A stretch of DNA of 19,960 bases from CAZRAL01 sp964598005 (GTDB taxonomy: Bacteria > Pseudomonadota > Gammaproteobacteria > Burkholderiales > Usitatibacteraceae): contig CAZRAL010000047.1 in the NCBI GenBank assembly GCA_964598005.1, positions 1-19,960 of the forward strand. The letters run 5' to 3'. Below, piece by piece: positions 6,908-14,280 of the stretch; positions within the stretch are counted from its first letter, which is position 1; every line of letters starts with the position of its first letter. The position numbers and the translations under genes were made by a program. The notes below the pieces were generated by a model that did no database searches, was not told the DNA's origin, and saw only the letters and a list, made by a program, of their open reading frames with translations.

Positions 6908-8052
6908 AAGTGTACGTGGTCGGCGGCGCAGTGCGCGACGCGCTGCTGGGCTTGCCCGTCCAGGACCGCGATTATGTGGTCGTCGGCGCTAGCCCACAGC
7001 ACATGCTGGATGCGGGTTACAAACAAGTTGGCGCAGACTTTCCGGTCTTTTTGCATCCGCAAACGCACGAAGAATACGCATTGGCGCGCACCGAACGCAA
7101 AACCGGGCCAGGCTATAAGGGCTTTGCATTTTACGCGGCCCCCGACGTTACACTGGAAGAAGACCTGCAGCGTCGCGACTTGACCATCAATGCCATGGCG
7201 CAAGATAGTGAAGGCCGTCTCATCGACCCTTACGGCGGCGCGCGCGATTTGCAGGATGGCGTACTGCGCCATGTCTCAAGCGCATTCCAGGAAGACCCGG
7301 TACGCGTCCTGCGCGTGGCGCGCTTTGCGGCGCGTTTTGGATTTCGTGTAGCTGATGAAACCCTGCAACTGATGCGTGCCATGGTGCAGAGCGGCGAAAT
7401 CGATGCATTGGTGCCGGAACGGGTGTGGCAGGAGCTGGCGCGCGGATTGAATGAAGCGGTGCCATCACGTATATTCACCGTGCTTCGTCAATGCGGTGCG
7501 CTGGCGAAAATCATGCCGGAAGTGGATCACCTGTTTAAGTGTATGCATGCTGAGCATGCGGACGAGCCATGCCAACGAACCATGCGGGCACTCGACTATG
7601 CCGCCAGGCAAAAACAACCCCTGCCTGTGCGTTTTGCCGTGCTGGCACATGCCCTTGGCCAAGAGAAGGCAACGGCGCTATGCCAGCGCTTGCGCGCGCC
7701 CAGTGAGTGCCGCGATCTTGCCCTGTTGACCACTCGCTGGCATAACCTGGTGCATAAAGTGATGCATGCATCACCGCAGGACTTATTGACCTTATTCGAA
7801 AGTACCGATGCCATGCGACGGCCAGCGCGCTTTGCCAGTCTTATCGATGCCTGTGCCTGCATCAATCGCAGTTGTACGGATGAGGAAATAGCGAACTATC
7901 GACCACGCGGTTATCTACAAAATGCATTGAAGGTATTGCAGGCGTTGGATATGCAAGCGCTTACCGCTGCTATTCCCGCTGCTGATATTCCCTCTCATCT
8001 TCGTGCAGCCAAATTGGCGGCACTGCAGCAATTTGTAAGGAGACAACCATGA
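6904..8052 (+). CDS. cca: CCA-adding tRNA nucleotidyltransferase with degenerate HD domain
   Basis: The enzyme adds or repairs the 3'-CCA end of tRNAs from CTP and ATP without a template. The class II nucleotidyltransferase head is intact: VGGAVRD (residues 6-12), the metal-binding DRD (D21, D23), RRDLTINAMA (90-99), DPYGG (109-112) and EDPVRVLRVARFAARF (130-145). The length of 382 is about 30 below the E. coli enzyme. The difference falls in the HD phosphohydrolase domain: where E. coli has CHDLGK followed by a histidine-rich loop, this protein reads AHALGQ (from 248) and runs directly into LCQRLRAPSE. The catalytic aspartate and following histidines are missing, so the phosphodiesterase, 2'-nucleotidase and phosphatase activities are probably lost. 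CCA addition should be unaffected. The start matches the family N terminus. Confidence 0.95.
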   Translation: MKVYVVGGAVRDALLGLPVQDRDYVVVGASPQHMLDAGYKQVGADFPVFLHPQTHEEYALARTERKTGPGYKGFAFYAAPDVTLEEDLQRRDLTINAMAQDSEGRLIDPYGGARDLQDGVLRHVSSAFQEDPVRVLRVARFAARFGFRVADETLQLMRAMVQSGEIDALVPERVWQELARGLNEAVPSRIFTVLRQCGALAKIMPEVDHLFKCMHAEHADEPCQRTMRALDYAARQKQPLPVRFAVLAHALGQEKATALCQRLRAPSECRDLALLTTRWHNLVHKVMHASPQDLLTLFESTDAMRRPARFASLIDACACINRSCTDEEIANYRPRGYLQNALKVLQALDMQALTAAIPAADIPSHLRAAKLAALQQFVRRQP

Positions 8053-9023
8053 CTCATGCGATTCGTATTCATAAAACGGGTGGCCCGGAAGTCATGAAAT
8101 GGGAAGCCGTGGAAGTGGGTGAACCCGGGCCCCATGAAGTGCGCCTGAAAGCGATGGCTGCCGGGCTTAACTTTATCGATACCTACCATCGTTCTGGGCT
8201 GTACAAAATTCCGCTTCCCGCAATACTGGGGCGCGAAGGCGCCGGTGTTGTCGAGACTATCGGCACGGGCGTGACTGATCTGGCACCAGGAGATCGCGTG
8301 GCATATGCCTTGATGCCGCTCGGCTCCTACGCCGAAGCGCGGCTCATGCCCGCTGACCGGTTGGTGAAAATTCCTGCCAACATCAGCGATCAGCAGGCTG
8401 CAAGCATGATGCTGAAAGGAATGACCACGCAGTACCTGATCCGCCGTACATTCAAAGTGGCGCGCGGCGACACGATTCTGGTGCACGCTGCTGCGGGCGG
8501 CGTCGGGTTGATATTAACGCAGTGGGCCAAATGTCTTGGCGCCACGGTGATTGGTACCGTAGGCAGCGACGAAAAGCGCGTCACCGCCGAAGCGCATGGC
8601 TGCGATCATGTCATCAACTATTCGCGTGAAGATTTTGCTGCCAAAGTAGTAGAAATAACACAGGGACAAAAATGCGCGGTGGTGTACGACGGCGTGGGAA
8701 AGGACACGTTTGCCAAATCGTTGGACTGCCTGCGTCCATTGGGCATGATGGTCAGCTATGGCAATGCATCCGGCCCTGTTGCACCGTTTCCGGTTGGCGA
8801 ATTGGCGCTCAAGGGCTCGCTGTTTCTTACCCGCCCGACACTGGACACCTATATCGCCAAACGTGAAGAATTGCAGACGGCCGCACGCGATTTATTTGAC
8901 GTCGTCGAAAAAGGGGCGGTCAAAATCGAAGTCAATCAGACTTACCCTTTGCGTGAAGCCGCGCAAGCCCACCGCGATCTGGAAGCGCGGCGGACAGTGG
9001 GAGCTACAGTGTTGACGATTTAG
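8049..9023 (+). CDS. qor: NADPH:quinone oxidoreductase (zeta-crystallin type)
   Basis: This 324-residue zinc-free medium-chain dehydrogenase is close in length to E. coli QorA (327). Landmarks are the N-terminal GroES-like catalytic domain with NFIDTYHRSGLY (residues 41-52) and GREGAGVVE, then the Rossmann domain with VHAAAGGVGLILTQWAK. The latter carries the AxxGxxG NADPH-binding loop typical of quinone reductases. It reduces quinones with NADPH in the cytosol; the physiological quinone is not evident. The start overlaps the cca stop by ATGA, and a strong AAGGAG lies 7 bases upstream, so it can also recruit ribosomes independently. It is the last gene of the five-gene run and converges on the DUF349 gene across an 86-base gap with no clear terminator. 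Confidence 0.92.
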   Translation: MTHAIRIHKTGGPEVMKWEAVEVGEPGPHEVRLKAMAAGLNFIDTYHRSGLYKIPLPAILGREGAGVVETIGTGVTDLAPGDRVAYALMPLGSYAEARLMPADRLVKIPANISDQQAASMMLKGMTTQYLIRRTFKVARGDTILVHAAAGGVGLILTQWAKCLGATVIGTVGSDEKRVTAEAHGCDHVINYSREDFAAKVVEITQGQKCAVVYDGVGKDTFAKSLDCLRPLGMMVSYGNASGPVAPFPVGELALKGSLFLTRPTLDTYIAKREELQTAARDLFDVVEKGAVKIEVNQTYPLREAAQAHRDLEARRTVGATVLTI

Positions 9024-9109
9024 AGAGTTTCTAAGTAGACCAATGGGCTTAATTTGCGTCTGCATTTCCTGTCTCATAATCCACAGTTCAAAAGATGTGT
9101 TTTTGTGTT

Positions 9110-11599
9110 TCAGCAACCCGGTGGCTTGCCCTTTATCGCTTCGACGATGGCCGCAAGGCGTTGCGCTGATTGCGTATCGGGATGAGGCTGGGCGGCCGCT
9201 TCGATCAGCCAGCGTTCGATGTCAGTACGATTGGCGGTAAGAGTCTGGCGCGATTCCATTGCGGCTTTCAGCGCACGCATTTTCAAGGCGGCGCGTGCGG
9301 CTTCAAAAGCAGCCGGACTGGGTAGGACGCAGGCTGCTTCGAGTTGCAATAACAAATCGGGCATGCTCTGCGCGGCTTCCGGGGCCATGCCTTGAAAACG
9401 CCTGTGGATTGGCGCTTCCCAGCCTTCTGGCAGTTGCGGGATCGCACTCCACCGCGTTTCCCAGTCGTCCGCTACATCGGGGTTTGTTTCGCGTACTGCG
9501 CATAATGCAATTTTGGCCTGCAGGGTTTTAAGCTGTTCGCGCCATCGATGGTGAGCCAGCCCATCGATGTGTCGACGGGCGTTTTCGCGCGCCTCACGGT
9601 AGCGTTTTCCCAGTTGCGCTGTGGCTTCGCGCGGCATATCACCTGCACGCCGCCAAGCGTGGTCGATGTCCTGCAGATCGCGCCGCGATTCGCTTTCAGC
9701 TTCCGACTGGGTAATGGCTTGAAGACGTTGCAGCAGTGCCTCGCGTATAGCGCGTTGTGCTTTTGTTTCGGCCTCGCGTGCCTGATGCACTTCATGATGG
9801 GCGGCAAATACGGCATCGGTTGCCGCTTTAAAGCGCGACCATAAATCATTTTCATCGTGGCGGGTAAGCGGGATGGCTTTAGCGTGGCTTTGCCAGTTGG
9901 CCTGTAATTGCCTGATTTTGGTAATGGCGTCTTTGGCTAGCGCATTCTTGCCTGCCTCGCGGGCGGCTTCGATCAATTTTTCGCGCTTCAATTTTTCCAC
10001 CCGGCGCGCGTCGTCCAAGGGGCTTTGCAATCGTTGAAGAGCCGCTGCAAATGTTTCGGCCAGCGCGCTTTGGGCTGCGCGTGGCACGGTGTGCTCCAGC
10101 GGGCCCAGTTTGCGCCAATCGCTGTCGGCCTGGGTCAGTTTGTTTACAACCATGCGCCAGTCCGGCGCCTGAGCGTTCATTGTTTCGGAAAAGGTGTTCA
10201 ACGCGGTGATGATCTTTTCTCTTTCAGCGAGGTTGGCTGCCCGCGCGGCTTTTTGTTTTTCTAGGTGTTCAGCTAGCGGTACATAAGCGGTTTTGAGCGC
10301 CGCATCGAACCGGTTCCACAAGGTTTGATTCGTTGCGGCCCCGAGTTGATCAAGATCTTTCCAGCGCTGGCGCAGGCGCTCAATGGTCACGGCAAGTTTG
10401 TTCAAGGCAGCCCCTTCCTTCGCCAATGTTTCTGCTTCTGCGACTAGTTCGTCGCGGTGCAGACCGCCACCCCAGCGCTGCCAGCCTTTGAGACGTGATA
10501 CTTCATGCTGCACGGCCTCGATCCGGCGGTGTAGTACGCCCTCAATTTTTATTTCTTTTTGCTGCGCCTGAATCGCGTTGATATGGCGGGCGGCTTCGTT
10601 AATGCGGCCGTCGGTCAAGGCACGCTCGGCCTGTTCAATCTGGCTTTTCAGTTCGCTATGCCACGCCTGTCTGGCTTCGGAATCGCATTTATCCTGCGGA
10701 AGACGTTTGGGTGCGCGTATCGGTATGACGCTTTCGCCCCAGCTTTTAAAACGTTGCTCCAAAGCACCGGCAAACGCGGCATCTTTCACAGGCGGCAGGG
10801 CCGCCCATTCGGACGTTGCGCTTGCCTGAGGGAGGCCAGGGACAAGTGTGGCAAGGAAACGAACCCGGACATTCACTGCCTGAACTTCTTTTATCGCAGC
10901 CATCAGTGCTTCACGCTTGGTACTGTTGCGCGGGTCTGCTTCCGGCGCATTTTGCAGCAGCGTTTCGTAGTCTTTCAATAAAATATCGGCGGCGATGTGG
11001 CCGGCTGCCACGTCGTGTAATGCCTGTAATCCGGCCAGCAAACCCCGTTCGACCTGTGCTGACCAGCGGTTCCACATCGCTTCGCGGTCGGCACGGTCAC
11101 GCAGCTGCGCGGTCAGCTGCGCGCGAATGGTTGCAAATGCTCTCTGCTGTTCAGGGGAAATTAACGAAGGTTCGATTGCAGCCCATTCGCTATCCAGCCC
11201 AACCAGCCGGTTGGCGGGAATCAACGATGCTGTGGAAAGCGTGTGGCAGGCCTCGATCAGCTGTGCTGCTTCTGCCTGCGCCTTCTGGCGCGCCATTTTT
11301 GCGCTCAGTTTGGCCCTGACAGCCCGCGCTACGCGTTGGTCGTTATCGCGCGCCTGACGTTCGACCTGTTTCAACATTTCGTCCGAATTCAATTCCCCGA
11401 CTGCTGCTAGCTTGATTTCAAATACGGGTGCATGCAGTGCCAGCTCGACCAGCGCGGGCTCGTTACCGCGGGCTTGCTCGAGTTTGATGCGCCATTCTGG
11501 CAAATCCACAAGGGGATGCATTTTTTCGCTGGCTGGTTTGGGCGGCGGCGGAGTGGGTGTGGCGGGTGGCACTTCTTTGGAGAATAATTTTCCGAACAT
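9110..11599 (-). CDS. Large DUF349-repeat coiled-coil protein
   Basis: This cytosolic protein has about 829 residues and no signal peptide or membrane span. After a Pro-rich linker comes a HEAT-like stretch (about residues 50-105). The rest is Arg-, Ala- and Glu-rich helix with several DUF349 repeats, recognised by a W (often WxxL/I), a downstream LW.RF or similar, and a helix. Clear copies lie near 405-455, 485-535, 555-610 and 640-690 in numbering from the first possible Met. Function is unknown; such proteins are common in Betaproteobacteria, usually as single genes. The frame could begin at 11611, but the ATG at 11597-11599 is preceded by AGG with good spacing while 11611 has nothing, and MFGKLFSK is a typical opening. 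Confidence 0.85.
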   Translation of the reverse strand: MFGKLFSKEVPPATPTPPPPKPASEKMHPLVDLPEWRIKLEQARGNEPALVELALHAPVFEIKLAAVGELNSDEMLKQVERQARDNDQRVARAVRAKLSAKMARQKAQAEAAQLIEACHTLSTASLIPANRLVGLDSEWAAIEPSLISPEQQRAFATIRAQLTAQLRDRADREAMWNRWSAQVERGLLAGLQALHDVAAGHIAADILLKDYETLLQNAPEADPRNSTKREALMAAIKEVQAVNVRVRFLATLVPGLPQASATSEWAALPPVKDAAFAGALEQRFKSWGESVIPIRAPKRLPQDKCDSEARQAWHSELKSQIEQAERALTDGRINEAARHINAIQAQQKEIKIEGVLHRRIEAVQHEVSRLKGWQRWGGGLHRDELVAEAETLAKEGAALNKLAVTIERLRQRWKDLDQLGAATNQTLWNRFDAALKTAYVPLAEHLEKQKAARAANLAEREKIITALNTFSETMNAQAPDWRMVVNKLTQADSDWRKLGPLEHTVPRAAQSALAETFAAALQRLQSPLDDARRVEKLKREKLIEAAREAGKNALAKDAITKIRQLQANWQSHAKAIPLTRHDENDLWSRFKAATDAVFAAHHEVHQAREAETKAQRAIREALLQRLQAITQSEAESESRRDLQDIDHAWRRAGDMPREATAQLGKRYREARENARRHIDGLAHHRWREQLKTLQAKIALCAVRETNPDVADDWETRWSAIPQLPEGWEAPIHRRFQGMAPEAAQSMPDLLLQLEAACVLPSPAAFEAARAALKMRALKAAMESRQTLTANRTDIERWLIEAAAQPHPDTQSAQRLAAIVEAIKGKPPGC

Positions 11600-12053
11600 G
11601 GTTACCTGCATAATAAATTAAAGATTTTGACAAATACTACAGTACTGGCTTGCAGCACGGCACACAAACACCGACAATCTTGCCTTTGGCCTGTAAAGAA
11701 CAATAAGCAAAATCTTGCACAACAATCGATTATGCCTGTATCCATCAGTGCTGCCCAAGCGCTCAGGAGCGACACAAAAAGATGTTCTGACCATACAACC
11801 GCTTGCCACTGCGCTGATTGCCGTATATCTCCAGAGCAAACGTCCCGATTTGCAACAGTGGCTGGGTATTGCAGTCGTTTTTTGCAGTGGTGATGGAGTA
11901 TCTTGTTTTTAGAGTCGTGCCGACCATGATCGCGGTCATGGGTATTTTTGTCACCTTGACAAGAATCATGCTGGTACTGCAAAAAAGAGCTTCTCCGTGA
12001 AAGATTGTTATCGCCTCTGCCCCAATAAAGTATCGATAAAACCATAATTTTCC
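11600..12053. other. Intergenic gap with no intact gene
   Basis: About 450 bases separate the divergent DUF349 and MFS genes. Promoters for both must lie here, but none is strong enough to call. A minus-strand open frame of 147 codons (11602-12045) has an improbable His-, Asn- and Cys-rich composition and is probably chance. The only meaningful coding signal is the possible transporter remnant listed separately. Confidence 0.5.
11784..11909 (+). pseudogene. Possible remnant of an EamA/DMT-type transporter
   Basis: One plus-strand frame reads LTIQPLATALIAV, a short polar turn, then RPDLQQWLGIAVVF. This resembles the last two membrane spans of EamA-family drug/metabolite transporters, where a Gly-Glu-Arg turn precedes Q-W-L-G. 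No start, no upstream domain and no full-length frame is present. A second hydrophobic stretch follows in another frame (to 12000), ending LVLQKRASP, as such transporters often end. This is a judgement from pattern alone, and the match could be chance. Confidence 0.3.
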
Positions 12054-13202
12054 ATGCGCCCGCTTCCGCTCATTATTATTCTCACCGTCCTCAACCATAT
12101 TGCTTTCAACGGCAGCCGAGTGACGATGGCGCTTTATGCCATTCATTTCAATGCTTCCGCGCTGACTGTGGGGACTTTGATGGCGCTCTATGCATTATTA
12201 CCGGCCTTACTCTCGGTAACAGCAGGCCGCTGGGTGGATCGCATCGGTGTAGACCGCCCCATGTGGCTGGGTTCGTGTATTTTGGGCATCGGGATGGCGT
12301 TGCCTTTTTTACTGCCTGGATTAATGACTCTGTACGTCGCCGCGGCCTTGATCGGCGTCAGTTTCATGCTGATTAACGTCACGGCCTATCATGCAGTCGG
12401 CGCAATGAGTACAGCGCAGGACAGGCCGGTTAATTTCAGTTATGTGGCGCTGGGGTTTTCAATCTCGTCGTTTATCGCGCCGATGCTGTCTGGGATCACG
12501 ATCGATAATCTGGGCCATCGCGCGGCCTTTCTGGTGCTGGGTTTATTTACGCTATTTCCCATTGTGGCATTAGGGTTGCGCTTGGTGCCCTTGCCAGAAT
12601 CGGAAATAAAGTTGTCACGCCCCACCAATTCGAAGATTTTTGATTTATTCCAGGGCCATGAATTGCGGCGTTTGTTTGTGATCATGGCCATTCTGACAGT
12701 TTCATGGGATGTCTATAATTTTGCTATACCCATTTACGGCCATGGTATTGGCTTGTCCGCTTCCCAGATTGGCATGGTCATGGGCGCATTTGCAGCGGCA
12801 ACTTTTACCGTCCGGCTGGCGATGCCTTTCATTGCCACCCGTATCGCCCCTTGGACCATGCTGACCGCTTCGCTGGTTATCGCGGGATTGAGTTTTTGCG
12901 TACTACCATTTGCTTCTAACATAATTGTATTGATGTTGCTAATGTTCATGTTAGGCTTGGGGCTCGGGGCACCCCAGCCCATAGTATTGACGTTGCTGCA
13001 TGAAGCCGCACCCAATGGGCGGGCGGGCGAGGCCTTGGGATTGCGTACCACATTGATCAACACCAGCCAGACGGTGATGCCGTTATTATTCGGTGCGGTG
13101 GGCGCTACCCTGGGTCTGAATCCGGTTTTCTGGTCGATGGCAGTAATACTGGGTGTTGGCAGTTATTTCGCCAAACGCCACAGCCCACACCGCAAACCAT
13201 GA
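12054..13202 (+). CDS. Major facilitator superfamily transporter
   Basis: This 382-residue inner-membrane protein has about twelve hydrophobic spans split by a charged cytoplasmic loop near residues 185-205 (PLPESEIKLSRPTNSK). The loop between spans 2 and 3 carries the MFS motif A in reduced form, GRWVDRIGVDRP. A Gly-rich LGLGLGAPQPIVL stretch lies in a late span. Length and layout fit drug- or metabolite-exporting MFS proteins, but the substrate cannot be read. It stands alone, divergent from the DUF349 gene and 150 bases before htpX on the same strand. No convincing ribosome site precedes the ATG; a later start would remove part of the first span. Confidence 0.85.
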   Translation: MRPLPLIIILTVLNHIAFNGSRVTMALYAIHFNASALTVGTLMALYALLPALLSVTAGRWVDRIGVDRPMWLGSCILGIGMALPFLLPGLMTLYVAAALIGVSFMLINVTAYHAVGAMSTAQDRPVNFSYVALGFSISSFIAPMLSGITIDNLGHRAAFLVLGLFTLFPIVALGLRLVPLPESEIKLSRPTNSKIFDLFQGHELRRLFVIMAILTVSWDVYNFAIPIYGHGIGLSASQIGMVMGAFAAATFTVRLAMPFIATRIAPWTMLTASLVIAGLSFCVLPFASNIIVLMLLMFMLGLGLGAPQPIVLTLLHEAAPNGRAGEALGLRTTLINTSQTVMPLLFGAVGATLGLNPVFWSMAVILGVGSYFAKRHSPHRKP

Positions 13203-13251
13203 ACCTTTACATTTGCCCCCTTTCTAATGAAACTCCGGCGGGCAGACCAGA

Positions 13252-13278
13252 CTTGAAATGACCGCCATTACCCTAATA
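13252..13278 (+). promoter_or_regulatory. Sigma32-like heat-shock promoter before htpX
   Basis: CTTGAAA (13252-13258) matches the sigma32 -35 consensus at all seven positions. After 12 bases comes CCCTAATA (13271-13278), a partial match to the -10 consensus CCCCATnT. The leader to the htpX ATG would be about 70 bases. htpX is a heat-shock gene in E. coli, so the context agrees. Confidence 0.5.
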
Positions 13279-13298
13279 TTGGCAACAATGGATTGAAA

Positions 13299-13326
13299 TT
13301 GCTAAATAATTGTAAGCAAGTAAAAT
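13299..13326 (+). promoter_or_regulatory. Possible sigma70 promoter before htpX
   Basis: TTGCTA (13299-13304) and TAAAAT (13321-13326) are separated by 16 bases, giving a start near 13333 and a 20-base leader that includes the strong AAGGAG ribosome site. It could supply basal expression beside the heat-shock-like promoter upstream. Confidence 0.4.
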
Positions 13327-13352
13327 ACAATAGCTTTCTATAAGGAGCCCAA

Positions 13353-14225
13353 ATGAAACGTATTTTTCTTTTTCTCGCCACCAATATTGCGGTACTGCTG
13401 GTCCTGACTATTATTACCAATCTGCTGGGGGTTAACCGGTTTTTGACGGCGAATGGCCTGAACCTGCCTATGCTGCTGGCTTTTGCTGCTGTAGTGGGTT
13501 TTACCGGTGCGATTTTTTCATTGCTCATTTCCAAACCGATGGCCAAATGGAGCACCGGGGCACAGGTGATCGATGCACCGCGTAACGAAACCGAACAATG
13601 GCTGTTATCTGCTGTAAAACGATTGGCCGACAAGGCAGGCATTGGCATGCCGGAAGTCGCTATTTATGAGGGCGAGCCCAATGCCTTCGCCACTGGTGCA
13701 TTCAAAAATTCGTCGCTGGTCGCTGTATCAACAGGGTTGCTGGAATCCATGACTAAAGAGGAAGTGGAAGCAGTCCTGGGTCACGAAGTGGCACACGTTG
13801 CCAACGGCGATATGGTGACCCTGACCCTCATTCAGGGAGTGGTCAATACGTTTGTGATTTTTCTTTCCAAGGCAATCGGCTATTTTGTCGACCGTGTCGT
13901 ATTGAAAAACGATCGCGACGGCCCTGGCATTGGATATTACGCGACGGATATTGTTTGCCAGATCGTTTTTGGTGTGCTGGCCTCGATGATCGTGGCTTGG
14001 TTTTCGCGTCAGCGCGAGTTTCGCGCGGACGCAGGTGCAGCGCAGTATCTAGGCACACCAAATCCTATGATCAAGGCGCTGACTCGCTTGGGGCGTGTAG
14101 AGCCGGGGGAACTGCCAAAATCGATGGCCGCTTCGGGTATTTCCGATAAAGCTGGCTTCATGGCCTTATTTTCCAGCCATCCCCCCATCGAAGCGCGTAT
14201 TGCAGCCTTGCAAAGCAGGCGTTAA
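13353..14225 (+). CDS. htpX: Membrane-bound zinc metalloprotease HtpX
   Basis: HtpX is an M48B protease of the inner membrane that degrades damaged membrane proteins together with FtsH. The 290-residue sequence shows two N-terminal membrane spans (about residues 5-25 and 33-58). The zinc site HEVAH follows at 144-148, with the metal ligands H144 and H148 and catalytic E145, in the family context LGHEVAHVANGDMVT. Two more hydrophobic segments come next, then the third ligand E222 in REFRADAGAAQYLG. The C-terminal SHPPIEARIAAL is also typical. Length is close to E. coli HtpX (293). The start is supported by AAGGAG 7 bases upstream. A sigma32-like promoter lies before it, which suits a heat-shock protease. 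Confidence 0.96.
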   Translation: MKRIFLFLATNIAVLLVLTIITNLLGVNRFLTANGLNLPMLLAFAAVVGFTGAIFSLLISKPMAKWSTGAQVIDAPRNETEQWLLSAVKRLADKAGIGMPEVAIYEGEPNAFATGAFKNSSLVAVSTGLLESMTKEEVEAVLGHEVAHVANGDMVTLTLIQGVVNTFVIFLSKAIGYFVDRVVLKNDRDGPGIGYYATDIVCQIVFGVLASMIVAWFSRQREFRADAGAAQYLGTPNPMIKALTRLGRVEPGELPKSMAASGISDKAGFMALFSSHPPIEARIAALQSRR

Positions 14226-14254
14226 TTTATTGCTTTTTGAATCATTCCCGGATA

Positions 14255-14280
14255 GCGCACGCCCTTACCAGGCCGTGCGC
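14255..14280. terminator. Stem-loop between convergent htpX and beta-helix genes
   Basis: GCGCACG (14255-14261) pairs with CGTGCGC (14274-14280). One C-C mismatch and two further GC pairs extend the stem, closing on a 6-base loop. It starts 30 bases after htpX and spans the stop codon of the convergent gene. Neither side has a true T run, so it is at best a weak, possibly bidirectional terminator or an RNA 3' end stabiliser. Confidence 0.4.

Noticed and set aside
7995..8486. 163-codon minus-strand frame opposite cca and qor
   Set aside because: Antisense to two well-supported genes; its openness reflects their codon use.
11602..12045. 147-codon minus-strand open frame upstream of the DUF349 gene
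   Set aside because: Composition is rich in His, Asp, Asn and Cys without any motif; it has no ribosome site and overlaps the start of DUF349. Likely chance.
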